From Candidatus Poribacteria bacterium (GTDB lineage Bacteria; Poribacteria; DTPJ01), in contig DTPJ01000151.1 of assembly GCA_011334435.1 (NCBI GenBank), positions 1-7,213 of the forward strand: DNA of 7,213 nucleotides. The letters run 5' to 3'. Below, in pieces: positions 5,193 through 7,213 of the stretch; the stretch's first letter is position 1, and every line of letters begins with the position of its first letter. The notes under the pieces were generated by a model that did not search any database, had not been told where the DNA came from, and saw nothing but the letters and a program-made list of their open reading frames with translations. The position numbers and the translations under genes are program-made.

Positions 5193-6435
5193 TTTCCTGC
5201 AATACAAAGTAATTTTTATGAATGAAGATAGTTCTCCTTTGCTCACAATTAGAAATATTTCTATTCTTGCTGAAAAGGGATTGAGTCAAGAAACTATCTT
5301 GTTGCCTGATGGAGAATATTCAAGGGCTGAATTGCTAAACGTACTTGTCAATGAATGGATACCGTTTTTTGAATGTCATAAGTGCGGACGCTTTTCTTAC
5401 TGTAAATTTGCAATCCCCCACCCCGCCAACCCGAATCGGGCTAAAGATATACAATGTGGAGTTGTAGTAAATGCTTTGGATAATTTTCTGAAAGTGTCGT
5501 GGGAAAAACTTCAAGTATATTCACCTGAACAACTAGAGAATTTTTTGAAGGGGCTTTTTCATTTCTCACAATTTATTTTGGACGTAGAAATTAGCATTGG
5601 CAACTACATAAACTCTGATTATCTTGATTGGGTAGGAAATGAACTTGCCAGAAAAGAGTTCGGTTTTATTTCACATTTTCGAGTTCACTTGGATAAATTT
5701 TCTTCCGAATTCAAAGAACTGGAAGATTTCAGAACAAAAGGCAGATGGTTAATTGTCGAAGGCGACGCTGAAAAAGCATTTATTGAGCGACTTGGCGAAC
5801 TCAGATTTAATACCATTTATGTGAGTGGCGTAGAAAAATATGGTGGAAAAACAAATGCAACATCGGTAAGATTTAGACTTCATGTTGAAAGTCTAAATAA
5901 CAGGGGATATACGGTTTCAGTTCAAGGCGACAGAGATAATAGTGAAAAAAATCGTCTTGCACAGTTTGTAAATGACGGGTTGGTTGAAAAGGAATTAACA
6001 TTTCCTTTTTCAAAGGATTTTGAAGGTAGTTTTCCAGTTCCAGTATTACATCGCGCCCTACAACATACAGGGTACGAAGTACCGCTGGAATGGTTATCAG
6101 ATAGATTGGCGCAAAATTCACATCCGCCAATAATTGATATGGTAGAAGCGAAAATTGGGAAGAGAATTAACAAGTTGAAGTTAGCGAGAAATCTTGCTGA
6201 CGTAATGGACTATAATTGGACAGAGATAATTCAAAGGTATCAAGAAAATGAAATCGTAAAATGGCTTCAGTTCTTACGTACAGGTGAAACGTCTTAAGGC
6301 AAAAACGCACCCAACATTGCGTGCAGCGGACGGGCGGGGGGCGCTGCCCCCGCCCAAAGGGATTCTGCGCCGAAAGCAGGTTCTCTACTTTTGGGTTTTT
6401 CCCGCTAATTCCCCCGCCGCCGCTAAAGTAAACCG
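5184..6435 (+). mobile_element. Integron gene cassette carrying the TOPRIM gene
   Basis: The cassette runs from G^TTGGGTGC (5184) to the last G before TTAGCC in the attC (6435), about 1.25 kb, a typical size. One gene fills it, beginning 34 bp after the core and ending 9 bp before the attC left core, which is the compact layout expected of a cassette. The nine-base complementarity between its start and its attC left core supports the boundaries. The gene is AT-rich while its attC is very GC-rich. Confidence 0.7.
5218..6297 (+). CDS. Four-cysteine protein with a TOPRIM-like nuclease domain
   Basis: 359 residues from ATG 5218. The frame extends up to TTG at 5185, but that codon is part of the recombination core, so ATG 5218 is preferred; the ribosome site is weak. 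The N-terminal part has C53-x2-C56-x5-C62 and then C80, a likely zinc or iron-sulphur site. Residues ~176-270 resemble a TOPRIM domain of the OLD/primase type: a strand then VEGDAEKAF (Glu181, Asp183), a helix, a Gly-rich segment (SGVEKYGG, 203-210), then NNRGYTVSVQGDRDN with the acidic pair Asp238/Asp240, then DFEGSFP (267-273). TOPRIM domains bind Mg2+ and cleave or copy nucleic acid. OLD nucleases couple this to an ATPase, but no Walker motif is present here. The role is probably nucleic-acid cleavage in defence, but no named family is recognised. Confidence 0.85.
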   Translation: MNEDSSPLLTIRNISILAEKGLSQETILLPDGEYSRAELLNVLVNEWIPFFECHKCGRFSYCKFAIPHPANPNRAKDIQCGVVVNALDNFLKVSWEKLQVYSPEQLENFLKGLFHFSQFILDVEISIGNYINSDYLDWVGNELARKEFGFISHFRVHLDKFSSEFKELEDFRTKGRWLIVEGDAEKAFIERLGELRFNTIYVSGVEKYGGKTNATSVRFRLHVESLNNRGYTVSVQGDRDNSEKNRLAQFVNDGLVEKELTFPFSKDFEGSFPVPVLHRALQHTGYEVPLEWLSDRLAQNSHPPIIDMVEAKIGKRINKLKLARNLADVMDYNWTEIIQRYQENEIVKWLQFLRTGETS

Positions 6436-6441
6436 TTAGCC
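6307..6441 (+). other. attC recombination site of the TOPRIM cassette
   Basis: The left core GCACCCAAC (6307-6315; ACCCAAC fits RYYYAAC) matches the cassette start at 5184-5192. The right core is GTTAGCC (6435-6441). AGCGGACGG (6325-6333) pairs with CCGCCGCT (6417-6424) over eight bases with one bulged A, the unpaired base typical of attC L boxes that gives strand polarity. The interior has a second hairpin, GGGCGGGGG (6332-6340) with CCCCCGCCC (6347-6355) and a six-base loop; it shares GG 6332-6333 with the outer stem, so the two compete there. At about 135 bp it is a long attC, like those of chromosomal integrons. Confidence 0.7.
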
Positions 6442-6453
6442 CGCTTTCCGAAT

Positions 6454-6460
6454 AGGAGGT
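6454..6460 (+). promoter_or_regulatory. Strong ribosome binding site of the lipoprotein gene
   Basis: AGGAGGT lies six bases before ATG at 6467, a near-perfect Shine-Dalgarno site at ideal spacing. It fixes the start of the lipoprotein gene. Confidence 0.8.
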
Positions 6461-6466
6461 AGGAAA

Positions 6467-7213
6467 ATGTATACTCGCTCGAAACTCTTTTTCTACATGA
6501 GGGGGTTATTTATCCTGATGGGTATTCTTATATCTGCATGTGGGGTTACAAATCATTCCGAGTCTCCAATTACTACTCCAGTTTCATCGCCTCAAAAAGC
6601 GCCAAATCCGCCTGCGCAGAGTATCGGACAGATAGTAATGAGTGGCACTCTGGAAAACGCCGATAACTTTGAGATCTACAAGATCAATGCCGATGGAACC
6701 GGGTTGATTAACCTGACGAACAACCCGGCGCGCGATATGCTACCTGCTTGGTCTCCCGATAAGAGAAAGATCGCTTTCACGTCCAACCGGGATGTCAAGG
6801 CACAAATCTACCTCATGAATTCAGACGGTTCGGGCGTGATCCAACTGACCAATGACGACTGGGATAAGGGCATTCCTCGTTACTCGCCCTATCTGTCCTG
6901 GTCGCCCGATGGGAAATGGATTACTTTCACGGCAATCGTCAACGACAAGCCAGATATATTTATCGTCAGGCCGGATGGCAGTGACTTGACCAACCTGACC
7001 AACAATCCCGCCAACGATCTACTGTTCTATTGGTCACCGGATGGCAAGCGTATTTTGTTTCACTCTGATCGTGATGGTACTCCACAAATATACGTAATGA
7101 ACGCTGACGGCTCAGCAGTGAGCAGACTGTCAAATAATCCAGGCGTGGATGTCCCGGCTGGCTGGTCACCAGATAGCAAGCAGATTCTTTTCGATTCAAA
7201 TCATGACGGGAAT
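6467..7213 (+). CDS. TolB-like beta-propeller lipoprotein (partial, runs off the right edge)
   Basis: 249 codons without a stop, so the gene continues beyond the window. Residues 1-25 form a lipoprotein signal: basic Arg4/Lys6, a hydrophobic stretch and the lipobox I22-S23-A24-C25. A Pro/Ser/Thr-rich linker (about 30-55) follows. Then come WD40-like beta-propeller (PD40) repeats, each with a DG(T/S) turn, an L(T/S)N strand end and WSPD: Trp95, Trp145, Trp189 and Trp233, about 45 residues apart. This is the TolB C-terminal propeller pattern; periplasmic or surface proteins of this type bind protein or sugar partners. It is not TolB itself, since the N-terminal TolB domain is absent. It begins 26 bp after the core GTTAGCC and so appears to be the next cassette. 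It has a higher G+C content than the genes to the left. Confidence 0.85.
   Translation, partial: MYTRSKLFFYMRGLFILMGILISACGVTNHSESPITTPVSSPQKAPNPPAQSIGQIVMSGTLENADNFEIYKINADGTGLINLTNNPARDMLPAWSPDKRKIAFTSNRDVKAQIYLMNSDGSGVIQLTNDDWDKGIPRYSPYLSWSPDGKWITFTAIVNDKPDIFIVRPDGSDLTNLTNNPANDLLFYWSPDGKRILFHSDRDGTPQIYVMNADGSAVSRLSNNPGVDVPAGWSPDSKQILFDSNHDGN

Larger units (their letters stand above)
6435..7213 (+). mobile_element. Start of a further integron cassette carrying the lipoprotein gene (partial)
   Basis: The cassette begins at G^TTAGCC (6435). Its own attC should lie to the right of the window and begin with GGGCTAAC if the array continues. If no such sequence follows, this would instead be the end of the array, and the lipoprotein gene would be chromosomal. 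Confidence 0.45.

Noticed and set aside
5185..5217. TTG start at 5185 for the TOPRIM protein
   Set aside because: The codon is part of the recombination core GTTGGGT; ATG 5218 is the more likely start.
5058..5246. Minus-strand 62-residue frame
   Set aside because: It spans the recombination core at 5184 and the start of the TOPRIM gene, has no ribosome site and no recognisable motif.
6332..6355. Strong GC hairpin (9-bp stem, 6-base loop) after the TOPRIM gene as a transcription terminator
   Set aside because: No T-run follows the stem, and it lies inside the attC, where such secondary structure is expected.
6966..7199. Minus-strand frame opposite the lipoprotein gene
   Set aside because: It is a shadow of the WSPD-repeat coding sequence on the plus strand.
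1..7213. CRISPR array, tRNA or rRNA genes
   Set aside because: I found no regularly spaced direct repeats, tRNA cloverleaf-like segments or rRNA-like sequence.

Overview
The window reads as part of an integron gene-cassette array from a bacterium. An IS630-type transposase remnant lies at the left edge and a lipoprotein gene runs off the right edge. The host cannot be fixed from the sequence. A TolB-like beta-propeller lipoprotein beside long GC-rich recombination sites would suit an environmental bacterium such as a Chloroflexota (Anaerolineae) member, but that is only a weak impression. The first three genes and most spacers are clearly AT-rich, whereas the last gene and the 6306-6440 site are much richer in G+C, as expected for genes of mixed origin.

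The layout rests on a signature that can be checked by eye. In an integron array, the first bases of each cassette (starting at G^TTRRRY) are complementary to the left core site (RYYYAAC) of that cassette's own attC. Two cassettes show this. GTTAGCATGT at 411-420 matches ACATGCTAAC at 4582-4591 (10 of 10). GTTGGGTGC at 5184-5192 matches GCACCCAAC at 6307-6315 (9 of 9). The two attC sites, about 4583-4714 and 6307-6441, have nearly the same core-to-core length and both contain an internal imperfect stem.

Region by region: (1) 3-116 is the C-terminal end of an IS630-family transposase. (2) 117-466 is non-coding and holds a palindrome, a candidate promoter and the core site at 411. (3) 411-4708 is an unusually large cassette of about 4.3 kb with three same-strand genes: an unrecognised 171-residue protein, a SNF2 helicase fused to an Mrr-type restriction nuclease (overlapping start), and an alpha-helical protein with a HEPN-like R-x4-H motif near its C-terminus. 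(4) 4709-5184 has no intact gene but carries, on the minus strand, the C-terminal remnant of an integron-integrase-like tyrosine recombinase. (5) 5184-6435 is a cassette with one gene, a four-cysteine protein with a TOPRIM-like nuclease domain. (6) A further cassette starting at 6435 carries a TolB-like lipoprotein gene that continues past the window.

Inferred role: the three-gene cassette looks like a mobile anti-phage or anti-plasmid module. It combines a DNA translocase-nuclease, a possible HEPN ribonuclease effector and a small partner. The TOPRIM cassette next to it is a second defence candidate. I do not recognise the three-gene combination as a named system.
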